Source: JBFMFH01 sp040752275 (GTDB lineage: Bacteria > Acidobacteriota > Vicinamibacteria > Vicinamibacterales > JAKQTR01). Taken from it: DNA of 64,000 bases. Under the pieces are notes generated by a model. It was not told where the DNA came from. It saw only the letters and a program-made list of their open reading frames with translations, and did no database searches. Shown piece after piece: positions 32,282-40,823 of the stretch. Location of the stretch: positions 18,650 to 82,649 of the forward strand of contig JBFMFH010000092.1 in assembly GCA_040752275.1 (NCBI GenBank), given 5' to 3'. Within the stretch, counting starts at the first letter, position 1, and each line of letters begins with the position of its first letter. Position numbers and translations under genes: made by a program.

Positions 32282-33254
32282 TCAGGTATTCGTACAGGGC
32301 GTCCACGTTCTCGTCGGCCGGCACGACGCCGTCGATGCGGTGTCCGTCGAGCGCAATCCGCCCGAGCGCGCGCGCGAAGCGCTGTCGATCGCGGGTCAGC
32401 ACGAGCATGCCCATCTGGTCGTCGTTCAGCCTGATTCCGGTGATGTGATCCTCACCGAACAGCCGCGCGGCCACGGCGGACGCGTCGTGGCAGCGGATGA
32501 CGAACTGGCTCGGATGGTCGTCGATTTCGTCCCGCACGTCCCTGATCGCGCCCTCGGCAACGATCGTCCCGTTGGCGATGAGCACGATCTGGTCGCTGAT
32601 CAGGTCCACCTCCTGGAGGACGTGGCTCGAGATGATGACGTGTTTCCCTGCGGCTGCCCAGGTGCGGAACAGCTCGATCGTCTCCGCGCGGACTAGCGGG
32701 TCCAGGCCGTTCAGCGGCTCGTCGAGGATGAGCAGATCGGGATCGTGCGCGATGGCCTGCGCCAGCCGCACGCGCTGGCGCATCCCCTTCGAGTACGCCG
32801 CGACCTTGCGGGTCGCCGCATCCGTCAGCCCGAGACGCTCGAGCGCCTTCCACGCCCGCTCTTCAGCCTCCGTCCGTCCATAGCCGTACAACAGCAGCCC
32901 GGTCGTGATGAACGTGAACCCGGTCGCCCAGCGCGGCGCGGTGTCGTACTGCGTGGCGTACCCCGTGATGCGCATCAGCGCCTCGGGATCGCGCGGCGAG
33001 ATCCCGCGCATGAGGATGCGGCCGTGATCGGGGTGGATGAGCCCGGTCATCAGGTTCATGAGCGTGGTCTTGCCGGACCCGTTCGGCCCGACCAGACTCG
33101 TGATTCCCGGCGGGATGTTCAGCGTGACGCGGTTCACGCCGAGCACCTCCCCGTAGAACTTCGACACCTCGTCGAAGACGACGGCGGGCGGCTTCTGCGC
33201 GTCCGCCTTGCGGCGGGCCTCACCGCAGCCTACCGCGAAGGCGGGTCCGGTCAT
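32268..33254 (-). CDS. ABC transporter ATP-binding protein
   Basis: A 328-residue ATPase. Walker A GPNGSGKTT (about residue 55), signature AYSKGMRQRVRLAQ, Walker B LLILDEPLNGLDP and the switch histidine in VIISSHVLQEV are all intact. A ~90-residue C-terminal extension (from QFVIRCHDASAVAARLF) is the DUF4162-like domain of exporter ATPases. ATG 33254 overlaps the permease stop by 4 bases (ATGA), so translation is coupled with the preceding gene, and it overlaps the following discoidin-containing permease by 14 bases. It therefore powers these two permeases, probably as an ABC-2 exporter. Confidence 0.9.
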   Translation of the reverse strand: MTGPAFAVGCGEARRKADAQKPPAVVFDEVSKFYGEVLGVNRVTLNIPPGITSLVGPNGSGKTTLMNLMTGLIHPDHGRILMRGISPRDPEALMRITGYATQYDTAPRWATGFTFITTGLLLYGYGRTEAEERAWKALERLGLTDAATRKVAAYSKGMRQRVRLAQAIAHDPDLLILDEPLNGLDPLVRAETIELFRTWAAAGKHVIISSHVLQEVDLISDQIVLIANGTIVAEGAIRDVRDEIDDHPSQFVIRCHDASAVAARLFGEDHITGIRLNDDQMGMLVLTRDRQRFARALGRIALDGHRIDGVVPADENVDALYEYLIGGE

Positions 33255-34111
33255 GACACGATCTCCACCGGGCGGAGCTTGCGTTCGATCACGAGGGCGA
33301 GCAGCAGGACCGTCGCCGCGAGCGCCACCGCCGACGCCCAGGCTCCGGGCCCGTCGGGCGGCGGCACGTCGAGCAGCGCGCACCACACCCGGTTGACGGT
33401 CCACGCCGGATCGATCAGGTGCCCCCAGTCCACCCGGAGGACGCCGTCGATCATCTCGGCAACGCCGCTCAGAACGAAGAAGAACGCGAGGCTCACGCCC
33501 GCCGCCACGAACTTCCATTTCACGTAAGCGGAACTGGCCATCGCCACCAGGCTCAGGACGAGCAGCCACAGCAGGAACCCGACGACCATCCCGGCGCCCA
33601 GCGCCCAGTTGGCCCAGAACCACGAGCCGCCGGCAAGCCCCACCTGCAGCCCGAACAGGAGCAGGCCGGGAGCCCATGTCACGACCGACAGCATCCCGAA
33701 GAGGACCATCACGCGGGCCAGCGCGTAGCTCCACCGCGTGAGCGGCCGGCTGAAGTACAGCGGCAGCGCGTTGTTCGCGAGATCGGGCGCGAGGAGGCCG
33801 GGTCCGGCGAGCGCCGCGAGAAACACGGAGAAGCCCGCCTGCACGTACATGAAGACGGAGAAAAAGCGCCCGTCCACCTGAATGAACTGGCGGAACTCCT
33901 CATCGAGCCCCTGCAGGAGTTCCACGCGATTGGTAAGGTAGATGAAGCCGGCGCACACGACGGGCCACACGAACGCCACAACGGTCAGCAGGATGACCAG
34001 ACGCTGCTGGTACAGCCGCCGCCAGGCGTAGCGGGGCAGCACCAGGAATCTGGCCAAGCGCCCCGTCAGGGCTCCCCGGTACCGCCGGTATCCGCGTTTG
34101 TAAACCGCCAT
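33251..34111 (-). CDS. ABC-2 type permease
   Basis: A 286-residue membrane protein with about six helices (LVILLTVVAFVWPVVCAGFI, FSVFMYVQAGFSVFLAALAG, MVLFGMLSVVTWAPGLLLFG, GAGMVVGFLLWLLVLSLVAM, a final ALAATVLLLALVIE). The loop AGPGLLAPDLANNALPLYFS - RPLTRW is characteristic of ABC-2 permeases of the Acidobacteriota exporter type. First gene of the permease-ATPase-permease operon. Its upstream 120 bases are a near copy of the region upstream of the other ATPase gene (34368-35357). Confidence 0.8.
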   Translation of the reverse strand: MAVYKRGYRRYRGALTGRLARFLVLPRYAWRRLYQQRLVILLTVVAFVWPVVCAGFIYLTNRVELLQGLDEEFRQFIQVDGRFFSVFMYVQAGFSVFLAALAGPGLLAPDLANNALPLYFSRPLTRWSYALARVMVLFGMLSVVTWAPGLLLFGLQVGLAGGSWFWANWALGAGMVVGFLLWLLVLSLVAMASSAYVKWKFVAAGVSLAFFFVLSGVAEMIDGVLRVDWGHLIDPAWTVNRVWCALLDVPPPDGPGAWASAVALAATVLLLALVIERKLRPVEIVS

Positions 34112-34131
34112 TCAGCTTCCTCGCCTCACGG

Positions 34132-34250
34132 GCCGCGGGTCCTGCCCGCGACCACCCCGCCTGTCCTCGGGCCGACAAACCTGATCACGGCTGACGGCCC
34201 TGCGGCGCAGGCGGGGGCCCCGTTCGCGGTCACCCACGGCCCGTGGTGAA
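34132..34250. repeat. Duplicated ~115-bp upstream region, copy 1
   Basis: Aligns with 35432-35545. The best part, 34171-34200, matches 35467-35496 at 27 of 30 positions (core ACAAACCTGATCACGGCTGA). It begins with a hairpin CGCGGG-TCCTG-CCCGCG at 34132 and lies directly upstream of the leftward permease gene. A duplicated promoter or leader is the simplest reading. Confidence 0.65.
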
Positions 34251-34332
34251 CGACTCACCGGCTGTTCAGCAGGCCCAAGACGCCGCTGTCTGCGCCAGCA
34301 GCCTGCCGCCCGTGTAATCTCCGGCCCGGTGC

Positions 34333-34350
34333 TCGCGGGCAGGACCCGCG
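34333..34350 (-). terminator. Hairpin downstream of the ATPase gene
   Basis: TCGCGGGCAGGACCCGCG, 18 bases after the ATPase stop at 34368, can fold as CGCGGG-CAGGA-CCCGCG. It is the exact inverse of the hairpin at 34132-34149. Probably a terminator; no T-run. Confidence 0.45.
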
Positions 34351-34367
34351 GCGCACACCGACCATCG

Positions 34368-35357
34368 TCAGACGCTGGCCGACGCGCCGCCGTTCAATCC
34401 GTTGGCCTCACCCGGTGTGTGCGCCAGGTGCCCCATCGCCTTCAGGAAGATCTCCTCCAGCGTGTCCCGCCGATGCGCCAGCTTCCGCACCAGAAGGTTC
34501 TGCCCTTCCAGGAGCCCCCAGATCGCTTCCACCTCGACTCCGGGCGGCAGGACGATGCGCCAGCGGCCGCCGCCTTCGGAGACACCCTCGGCTCCGATAT
34601 CCGGCAGCGCCGCGCGCAGGCCGCCGTCATCACCGCTCACCTCGAGTTCGACGAAGTGTCTGTTCGACCGCCGCTCCTCCTCGAGGTTGCAGTGGTGGAC
34701 GATCGCGCCATCCTTCATGATGACCGCTTCGTCGCACACCTGCTCGATGTCGCGCAGCAGGTGGGAGCAAATGAGCACGTTCATCCCCTGCTCCCGCTTC
34801 ATCTCGGTGACGAGCCTGAGCATGCGGCGGCGGGCGGCCGGATCGAGTCCGTTGGTCGGCTCGTCCAGCACCACCAGCTCCGGCCCGTGCACGATGGCCT
34901 GGGCGAGTTTGGCCATCTGCTTCATCCCGTACGAGTAGGTGCGCAGCTCCCGGTAGCGCGCCTCGCCGAGGCCCACGTGGAACAGGACCTCGTGTGCCTT
35001 TTCGAGTGCGGCCTCGGGCGGAAGGCCCGAGAGCTCGGCCATCTGGCGCAGGAAGGTCACGGCCGTCATGTCACCGATGAACGCGTCGTTCTCGGGCATG
35101 TAGCCGATGCGCGAGCGGGCTTCGCCCGAACTGTGCCGGCAGTCGAGGCCGAGGATGCGCGCGCGGCCGGCGCTGGGCTTGAGGAACCCGAGCAGCGTCA
35201 GGATCAGCGTGGACTTGCCCGCCCCGTTGGGCCCCAGCAGGCCGACTGCTTTGCCCGTGCCGGACACGCCGAGGCGGCAGGTGATCCCGTGCAGGATCTC
35301 CCGCCGCCCCAGCCTGACCGTCAGGTTCTCGAGTTCGACGACAGGTGTCGGGTCCAA
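34368..35357 (-). CDS. ABC transporter ATP-binding protein, exporter type
   Basis: A 329-residue ATPase separate from the permease operon downstream. Walker A GPNGAGKST (about residue 45), signature-like TYSYGMKQMAKLAQAIV, Walker B LVVLDEPTNGLDP, switch histidine NVLICSHLLRDI. The signature has Tyr-Gly in place of Ser-Gly, seen in this exporter subgroup. The C-terminal ~90 residues are the DUF4162-like extension. It has its own promoter region (a copy of the one in front of the permease operon), so the two ATPases probably serve one export system under shared control. It is preceded by the FecR/zinc-finger gene. Confidence 0.88.
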   Translation of the reverse strand: MDPTPVVELENLTVRLGRREILHGITCRLGVSGTGKAVGLLGPNGAGKSTLILTLLGFLKPSAGRARILGLDCRHSSGEARSRIGYMPENDAFIGDMTAVTFLRQMAELSGLPPEAALEKAHEVLFHVGLGEARYRELRTYSYGMKQMAKLAQAIVHGPELVVLDEPTNGLDPAARRRMLRLVTEMKREQGMNVLICSHLLRDIEQVCDEAVIMKDGAIVHHCNLEEERRSNRHFVELEVSGDDGGLRAALPDIGAEGVSEGGGRWRIVLPPGVEVEAIWGLLEGQNLLVRKLAHRRDTLEEIFLKAMGHLAHTPGEANGLNGGASASV

Positions 35358-35431
35358 GGCGTCTCCGGAGAAACGTGTCCCGGCACGCTCCGGGGCACGC
35401 TGATCACCCTAGAGGCGGTTTCAACACCTCT

Positions 35432-35545
35432 GCGGGTCCTGTCACCGGACAGCCCACCGCTGCTCAGGCCCACAAACATGATCACGGCTGAGGGCCTTCC
35501 GCCGCGGCGGGCGCCCGTCCGGTGCCACCCGCGCGGTTGTGAAAC
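35432..35545. repeat. Duplicated ~115-bp upstream region, copy 2
   Basis: See 34132-34250. Core ACAAACATGATCACGGCTGA at about 35472-35491. It lies between the end of the FecR/zinc-finger gene and the ATPase start at 35357, on the promoter side of the leftward ATPase gene. Confidence 0.65.
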
Positions 35546-35550
35546 CGCTT

Positions 35551-38004
35551 CTACTGTCGCGCGCCGTCGCTCGGCTGCCCTTCCTGCGTCTGGCTCAGAC
35601 GCTCGAGCAGCATGACGTCCGTGACCAGTCCTGTAATACGAGTACGGCTGGCGGCGTGAATTTGTTCCGCCGACCCGTTGAACACCACGAGCACCGGGTC
35701 GCGGCCGGCCAGCAGCTCCTTCATGGCCTCGCTCTGGGACAAGGCCGAGAAGAACCCGAGCGCCCCCTTCGTGTTCAGCCAGGCGAACGCTGCCGGGTGG
35801 ATCCCGGCAGACGACGGGATCTGGCCGAGGAAGTCCGGCGACCAGACGAGCTGGGCGCCGCCGTTCCGGGTCGCGATGGCCCGTTCTGCGGACGCGCGAT
35901 CCGAGGCCGCCACCAGGTATCCCCCATCGTAGGTCCAGGTCATGCCGATTGGAAGGCTCCCGGCCTTCATGGTGCCCCAGATCCGGCCGCCCGCGTTCTC
36001 CTGACCGATGACGATCCGCTTGACTTGCTCGTCTGGCCCGAGCTCGGCGTTGAAGGTCTCGACCAGCTTCTGCAGTGAACCGTCGATGGCCGACGGGTTG
36101 TTCGCCAAGCCCGCAACCACCCACATCGGACCATTGACGGAGAGCCCCGTCAGCGCAAAGGCGGCCTCGGTCCCCAGCGCCGCGGTCAGGCCGTCCATGA
36201 AACCCGCGCCGAGCTTCTCATCCAGCTTCGCCCGGTCGGCGGCGAAGGACGCGCTCTCCTTCGTCATGAACGCGGTGAATTCCTGGAACAACTGCCAGGG
36301 CTCACGCGTCGACACGTATCCGGCGAGCAGGGCATCAGCCGGCAGGTACTCCGCCGCACCGCCGGAGCCGGCATCAGCCAGCCAGGATGCCATCCCTGTT
36401 CGCTGGCCCTGGAACACCAGCGTGACTTCGTTCTCTTCCGCGCCCGCGGGGGCCCGCTGCTCGAGGAACAGGTACTTCAGCCCGACCATGGCTGCCAGTT
36501 CGACTGGCGGGGCGTCGTCTCCCTCGGCCATGGCGATCACCGGGGCCGCGTCCACGCCTATCAGCCAGCCCGCACCACGCCGGTACCGGCCGGCGATGGC
36601 CGCCGCGAACGGAGACCCGGTGCCCTGCCCCAGATGGCCGAGCGTCCACGCCAGGTGCGCCGGCGAGTTCGACACAACCATCAGCTCACCAGACACTGAA
36701 TACGCCGGGGCCGGCTCATCCGTCCCGGCAAACAGCCCCTCCAGGGCACTCGCCAGCTCCGCCTGCCTGCCGGGCTGCACCCGAGCCATCACGACTGGCA
36801 GCTCGTCACCGGCCCCCGCAGCGGCGAGACAGAAGACGACCTCGTCGCCGAGCAGCGAGCTCACCGACTGGATGCGGTCGACGATCTGCCGCAGTTCGAA
36901 CCCCGTCTCGGATTTCCACCAGGCCGCAAAGGCGGCATTCTCGGTCGCCTGCTGCTCGGCCAGGGCCAGGGTCTGACCGATCTTCCCGCCGAGGTTGGGA
37001 ACGGCGCCGTAGACGAACGCCCCCGTCGGCAGATACGGCAGCAACGCGGAACTGGTGCGCAGCTCGCCCGGGGAGAGTTCCGCCAGTTGGCGTTCGATCT
37101 TCGCGAACGAGCCGAGCAGCGCGAGATACTCCTCCGCCTCGGGACTCCAGGCAATCGCCTCCTCGACCGACGTCATCAGCGCCGGGTTCGAGGCCGCCTG
37201 CTCGCCGGGGCTCAGGAGGACCTCCGTGCCGGGCTGGTTCACCGCCACGGATCCTTCGACCACCGACACGACCGAACCGCCCATGCCGGCGGACACGGCG
37301 AAGACGGTGCCCTTCACCGAGGCGATCGAATCGCGGGTCAGGACGCGCAGGTGGCCGCGTCGCTGCTTCGCGGCCTGGACGATGACGTCGCCGCGCTGGA
37401 GGTGAATCGCCCGGCCGCTCCAGGCGGCCGTCACGAACAGTTCCGTCCGCTCGTTGACATCCACCGTCGATCCGTCGGCGAGGCGCAGCACGGCGTGAGC
37501 TCCAGGGCCCGTCCGGACCAGCTCCCCTTCGCCGATGGCGGCGCCGGCGTCGAGCGCTCCGCCGGGCAGGCGGTACAGGCCGCCGGTGGCCGACACGACC
37601 GTGGCTCGCGGACCACTCGGAGCCATCCAGGCGTCGATGGTCCCTCGGCCGAGATACAGGACCGACAGGACCAGTACGGCTGCCGCGGCCAGCGTTCCCC
37701 ATCGGACCCAGCGGGCGGAAGGCCGCTGTGGCATGGCGATGACACGCCGTTCGCCCTTCATGTCAGCCATCGAGGCGCGGCACGCGGGGCAGCGGCTGAG
37801 ATGGTCTTCCAGAAGGACTCGCCTCGTGCTTCCGAGCGTGCCGCTCACGTACGCGCGGAAGTTCGGCCGGAACTCGGCGCAGCCGGAACCGGCTGCGCTC
37901 GTCGCGGCGTCCCACACTCGCGCACGCGCGGATTCGAGCGTCGCGGGGTCGACGTGCTCCTGCTTCATCGCTTCCAGGGCTTTCTCCAGTCGGTCTTCAG
38001 ACAT
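35551..38004 (-). CDS. Membrane anti-sigma/FecR-domain protein with large extracytoplasmic domain
   Basis: An 817-residue protein. Residues 1-~85 are cytoplasmic and contain a zinc-finger-type anti-sigma motif (LEDHLSRCPACRA, preceded by a Cys in SGCAEF). A single membrane helix follows (WGTLAAAAVLVLSVLYLGRG, about 100-118). Residues ~130-260 form a FecR domain (GGLYRLPGGALDAGAAIGEG, TGPGAHAVLRLADGSTVDVN, VKGTVFAVSAGMGGSVVSVV, LLSPGEQA). The last ~500 residues resemble DUF3352-type proteins (YLPTGAFVYGAVPNLGGKIG, MVVSNSPAHLAWTL). The architecture fits an anti-sigma factor that senses a periplasmic signal and holds the ECF sigma factor encoded just upstream. A long ABC-transport block lies downstream and may be its regulon. 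Confidence 0.82.
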   Translation of the reverse strand: MSEDRLEKALEAMKQEHVDPATLESARARVWDAATSAAGSGCAEFRPNFRAYVSGTLGSTRRVLLEDHLSRCPACRASMADMKGERRVIAMPQRPSARWVRWGTLAAAAVLVLSVLYLGRGTIDAWMAPSGPRATVVSATGGLYRLPGGALDAGAAIGEGELVRTGPGAHAVLRLADGSTVDVNERTELFVTAAWSGRAIHLQRGDVIVQAAKQRRGHLRVLTRDSIASVKGTVFAVSAGMGGSVVSVVEGSVAVNQPGTEVLLSPGEQAASNPALMTSVEEAIAWSPEAEEYLALLGSFAKIERQLAELSPGELRTSSALLPYLPTGAFVYGAVPNLGGKIGQTLALAEQQATENAAFAAWWKSETGFELRQIVDRIQSVSSLLGDEVVFCLAAAGAGDELPVVMARVQPGRQAELASALEGLFAGTDEPAPAYSVSGELMVVSNSPAHLAWTLGHLGQGTGSPFAAAIAGRYRRGAGWLIGVDAAPVIAMAEGDDAPPVELAAMVGLKYLFLEQRAPAGAEENEVTLVFQGQRTGMASWLADAGSGGAAEYLPADALLAGYVSTREPWQLFQEFTAFMTKESASFAADRAKLDEKLGAGFMDGLTAALGTEAAFALTGLSVNGPMWVVAGLANNPSAIDGSLQKLVETFNAELGPDEQVKRIVIGQENAGGRIWGTMKAGSLPIGMTWTYDGGYLVAASDRASAERAIATRNGGAQLVWSPDFLGQIPSSAGIHPAAFAWLNTKGALGFFSALSQSEAMKELLAGRDPVLVVFNGSAEQIHAASRTRITGLVTDVMLLERLSQTQEGQPSDGARQ

Positions 38005-38021
38005 CGCCGACCTCCTTCCCG

Positions 38022-38205
38022 CCTCCGCTCCATAGCCACGAGCTACGGCGCGGCTAGCGGCCCATGTTCACCTGCACGCCCTCGCTCCAGGGCTATCTCG
38101 GGAGCTACGGCGCGGCTAACGCTCCATCTCCGCCTGCCCGCCTTCGCTCTTCCTCCACCTGCGAGCGTCGGCGGACCTGACGTTCTAACTCATCTCGCCC
38201 GCCTC
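38022..38205. repeat. Three degenerate ~62-72 bp tandem units between sigma and anti-sigma genes
   Basis: Units start at about 38026, 38090 and 38150. Each has a TCGCTC-like start and a CGCCTGC...CGCC end, and the first two share GAGCTACGGCGCGGCTA and then a CG-CCAT-T-C-CCTGC pattern almost base for base. The third is more diverged. The array fills most of the 234-base gap 38005-38238 and may affect expression of the anti-sigma gene relative to the sigma gene. Confidence 0.65.
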
Positions 38206-38238
38206 CGGCCCGGCGCAACGTCCGGCGCTTCGGTGGGC

Positions 38239-38766
38239 TTATCGCTGCATCTCTGACTGCAGCCGGTGCCGGATCCGATGGAGCCGGACGGCCACGTTGT
38301 TCTTCTCGATCTCGAACATTCCGGCCAGCTCGTCGTTCGAGAATCCCTCGACGTGCCGCAGCAGGAACAGGGTGGCGTCGTCGCGATCGAGGGTGGCGAT
38401 GGCGCGCCGGAGCTGTTCCTTCAGCAGCGACGGGGGCGGCACGGCGGCGTGGGGCGACTCGTCGTCGTACTCCGACGCGGCGCGAACCGCCCGGCGGCGC
38501 AGGAGATCGACGGCCGCGTTGACGGCCGCCCGCCGGAAGTAGGCCGCCGGCAGGGGGCCGGTCTCGGCCACCCCGTGCGCCAGGACGCGCAGGAAGACGG
38601 TCTGCAGGACGTCCTCGGCGTCGGCCGGGTTCCCCGTCACGCGCAGGGCCGCGCGGAAGACGGCTTCGTAGTGGCGTTCGTACAGCTCGGCAAGTCCAGC
38701 GGGCGCAGTGGTGGCAGTCATGGCAATCGGCAGCTCGTGGGCGATCTGCAGGCTGGCGGTGGTCAC
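38239..38766 (-). CDS. ECF-type RNA polymerase sigma factor
   Basis: A 175-residue sigma factor. Region 2: ELYERHYEAVFRAALRVTGN, then PADAEDVLQTVFLRVL with the DAEDVLQ core-binding motif, and PAAYFRRAAVNAAVDLLRRR. Region 4: LRRAIATLDRDDATLFLLRH, EGFSNDELAGMFEIEKNNVA, VRLHRIRHRLQSEM, the helix-turn-helix for the -35 element. I kept GTG 38766, which has TGAGG upstream, over ATG 38721. It is the first gene of a unit with the FecR/zinc-finger anti-sigma protein. The target promoters are not identifiable from the window. Confidence 0.9.
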   Translation of the reverse strand: MTTASLQIAHELPIAMTATTAPAGLAELYERHYEAVFRAALRVTGNPADAEDVLQTVFLRVLAHGVAETGPLPAAYFRRAAVNAAVDLLRRRAVRAASEYDDESPHAAVPPPSLLKEQLRRAIATLDRDDATLFLLRHVEGFSNDELAGMFEIEKNNVAVRLHRIRHRLQSEMQR

Positions 38767-38820
38767 GTCTCGCGCCTCACCAGTCTGGACGCACCAACAG
38801 GCCGACTATTACACATTCCG

Positions 38821-39150
38821 TCAGCCCTCCGACCTCAACGCCTCGACTGGATCGACGCGGAGGGCACGCCTGAGGGGTACCGCGCACGCCGCGAGGCCGA
38901 CGACCAGCATGATGCCGTCTGCGGCCAGGAGCAGCAGGGGCCAGCCGGCCAAAGACGGATGCCACCGGACCCGAGCGCGGCGCGAGGGTGAACCCGCTGA
39001 CGCGCAGTGGCATCCAGATGCGCTGATTCACCGGAAAGCCGAAGCCTTCCGGCATCACGCCGACAATCGTGGCAGAGACAGTCCCCAGCTTCACCGACCG
39101 TGGTTTGTCGCAGACGATGACAGCATTGTCATCGACGCCCCACTGCGCCT
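38821..39150 (-). pseudogene. Remnant of an acidobacterial MacB/FtsX-type permease gene
   Basis: Minus-strand translation gives two family blocks out of order with the full gene. First, ATIVGVMPEGFGFPVNQRIW followed by MPLRVSGFTLAPRSGP, from the periplasmic MacB-PCD part. Then, after a frame change and loss of several hundred residues, LLLLAADGIMLVVGLAACAV and ALRVDPVEALRSEG with a TGA at 38821-38823, the exact C-terminal end of these duplicated orphan permeases. An intact gene would be around 800 residues. It is a deletion remnant in the spacer between the sigma factor and the DUF1566 gene. Confidence 0.75.
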
Positions 39151-39225
39151 GTCATCTGCGCCAGGTCCAATACCTCTAGAGAACGGCCGGAATGCATCCG
39201 CGTGCCGTCTCGAAAGGAGCTGGAC

Positions 39226-40758
39226 ATGACGCGCAGAGGCGGTGCACCCAGACGGCTCACCGTTGGCGTGAGCCTCAGCCTCGCGGCCGCCGGGGCACTT
39301 GTCGCGCTCGTCGGCGCGCAGGGCCGCAACACCCTCACCTACCCGATCGTGGATACCGGGCAGGGCGCCTGCTACGGCGATGCCCGCGCCGCCGATTGCC
39401 TGGGACCGGAATCCCCCTTCTACGGCCAGGATTCCCAGTACCGCGGCCGCCTGGCCAGCTATGTCGACAACGGCGACGGCACCGTGTTCGACATTCACAC
39501 CGGCCTGACGTGGCAGCAGGAGATTGGTCCGAAGGTGACCTACGCCCAGGCGGTCCAGGGCGCCTCGGCACTGACGCTCGGCGGATACACCGACTGGCGT
39601 CTTCCCACGATCAAGGAGCTCTACTCGCTGATCCTCTTCGACGGGACGGACGTCAGCCCGTGCATGTCGGGAGGCACCTGCACGGGGATTCCCTTCGTCA
39701 ATGCGGCGTACTTCGAGTTCGAGTACGGCGATGCCAGTGCCGGCGAGCGCGTCATCGACGCGCAGTACTGGTCGAGCACCGAATACGTCTGGACGACGAT
39801 GGGCGGGGATGCGACGGTGTTCGGGGTGAACTTCGCGGACGGGCGGATCAAGGGGTATCCGAGAGACCGCGGCCCACAAGGCCAGCCGATGCAAGAGTTC
39901 GTGCGCTACGTGCGCGGCAATCCGGACTACGGGCGGAACCTCTTCGAGGACAACGGGAACGGAACGATCACCGACCGCGCGACGGATCTGATGTGGGCGA
40001 AGGCTGACAGCGGTCGTGGTCTCACCTGGCAGGAGGCGCTCGCCCACTGCAAAGGTTCGACCTACGCTGGGTATGACGATTGGCGGCTGCCTAACGCCAA
40101 GGAGCTCCAGAGCATCGTGGACTACACGCGCGCGCCCAACACGACCGGGTCAGCTGCGATCGACCCCTTGTTCCGCGTGACGGCCATCGCAAACGAGGCA
40201 GGACAGGCCGACTACCCGTGGTTCTGGAGCAGCACGACGCACGTGGCCTCCAACGGGACGGGTGCCTACGGCGTCTACGTGGCCTTCGGGCGGGCAATGG
40301 GGTACATGAACGGCGCGTGGATCGAAGTGCACGGGGCCGGCGCGCAACGGAGCGACCCCAAGAGCGGTGATCCGGCCAACTGGCCCCAGGGACACGGTCC
40401 CCAGGGAGATGCCATCCGCATCTACAACTACGCCCGCTGCGTCCGTGCGGGTGGTGTCGTCCCCGACCCGGATGGCGATCCCACATCGACTCGGCCGGCC
40501 GTGGTGATCCCGTCGGGTGGATCCTCGCCGGGACCCCAGCCTCCCGGCGGCCCGACAGGGCCCGGGCCGCAACCACCCGGTGGTGGAACCCCAGGACCGC
40601 AACCTCCTCCGGAGGCCATCGCCGCCTGCCAGGCAAGGCGCCAGGGCGACCCCTGCACGTTCACGACGCCGCGCGGCAGCATCACCGGGCTGTGCGCCGT
40701 CATCCAGACGCAGCTTGCGTGCGTGCCTCCCGGCGGACCGCCGAGTCGACGGGATTGA
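39226..40758 (+). CDS. Secreted protein with two DUF1566 (Lcl C-terminal) domains
   Basis: A 510-residue exported protein. ATG 39226 follows AAAGGAG and opens a signal peptide (LTVGVSLSLAAAGALVALVG). Two DUF1566 domains are visible: the first around residues 80-215 (VDNGDGTVFDIHTGLTWQQE, GYTDWRLPTIKELYSLI, YWSSTEYVWTTMGGDA), the second around 240-410 (DNGNGTITDRATDLMWAKAD, GYDDWRLPNAKELQSIVDY, WFWSSTTHVASNGTGAYGVY). A Pro/Gly linker (GPQPPGGPTGPGPQPPGGGT) leads to a small C-terminal module with four to five cysteines (ACQARRQGDPCTF, GLCAVIQTQLACVP). DUF1566 is a C-type-lectin-like surface domain. The gene precedes a two-component system by 65 bases. Binding partner unknown. Confidence 0.82.
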   Translation: MTRRGGAPRRLTVGVSLSLAAAGALVALVGAQGRNTLTYPIVDTGQGACYGDARAADCLGPESPFYGQDSQYRGRLASYVDNGDGTVFDIHTGLTWQQEIGPKVTYAQAVQGASALTLGGYTDWRLPTIKELYSLILFDGTDVSPCMSGGTCTGIPFVNAAYFEFEYGDASAGERVIDAQYWSSTEYVWTTMGGDATVFGVNFADGRIKGYPRDRGPQGQPMQEFVRYVRGNPDYGRNLFEDNGNGTITDRATDLMWAKADSGRGLTWQEALAHCKGSTYAGYDDWRLPNAKELQSIVDYTRAPNTTGSAAIDPLFRVTAIANEAGQADYPWFWSSTTHVASNGTGAYGVYVAFGRAMGYMNGAWIEVHGAGAQRSDPKSGDPANWPQGHGPQGDAIRIYNYARCVRAGGVVPDPDGDPTSTRPAVVIPSGGSSPGPQPPGGPTGPGPQPPGGGTPGPQPPPEAIAACQARRQGDPCTFTTPRGSITGLCAVIQTQLACVPPGGPPSRRD

Positions 40759-40823
40759 GGTCGGTCCCCAGCCTGAGCATCAGACCCGGGCGTCTCCTGC
40801 TGGGACTATGATGTGCCGAAGCC

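Noticed and set aside
39091..40047. A 318-codon open frame on the minus strand opposite the DUF1566 gene.
   Set aside because: Shadow of a gene with a clear signal peptide, ribosome-binding site and two recognised domains.
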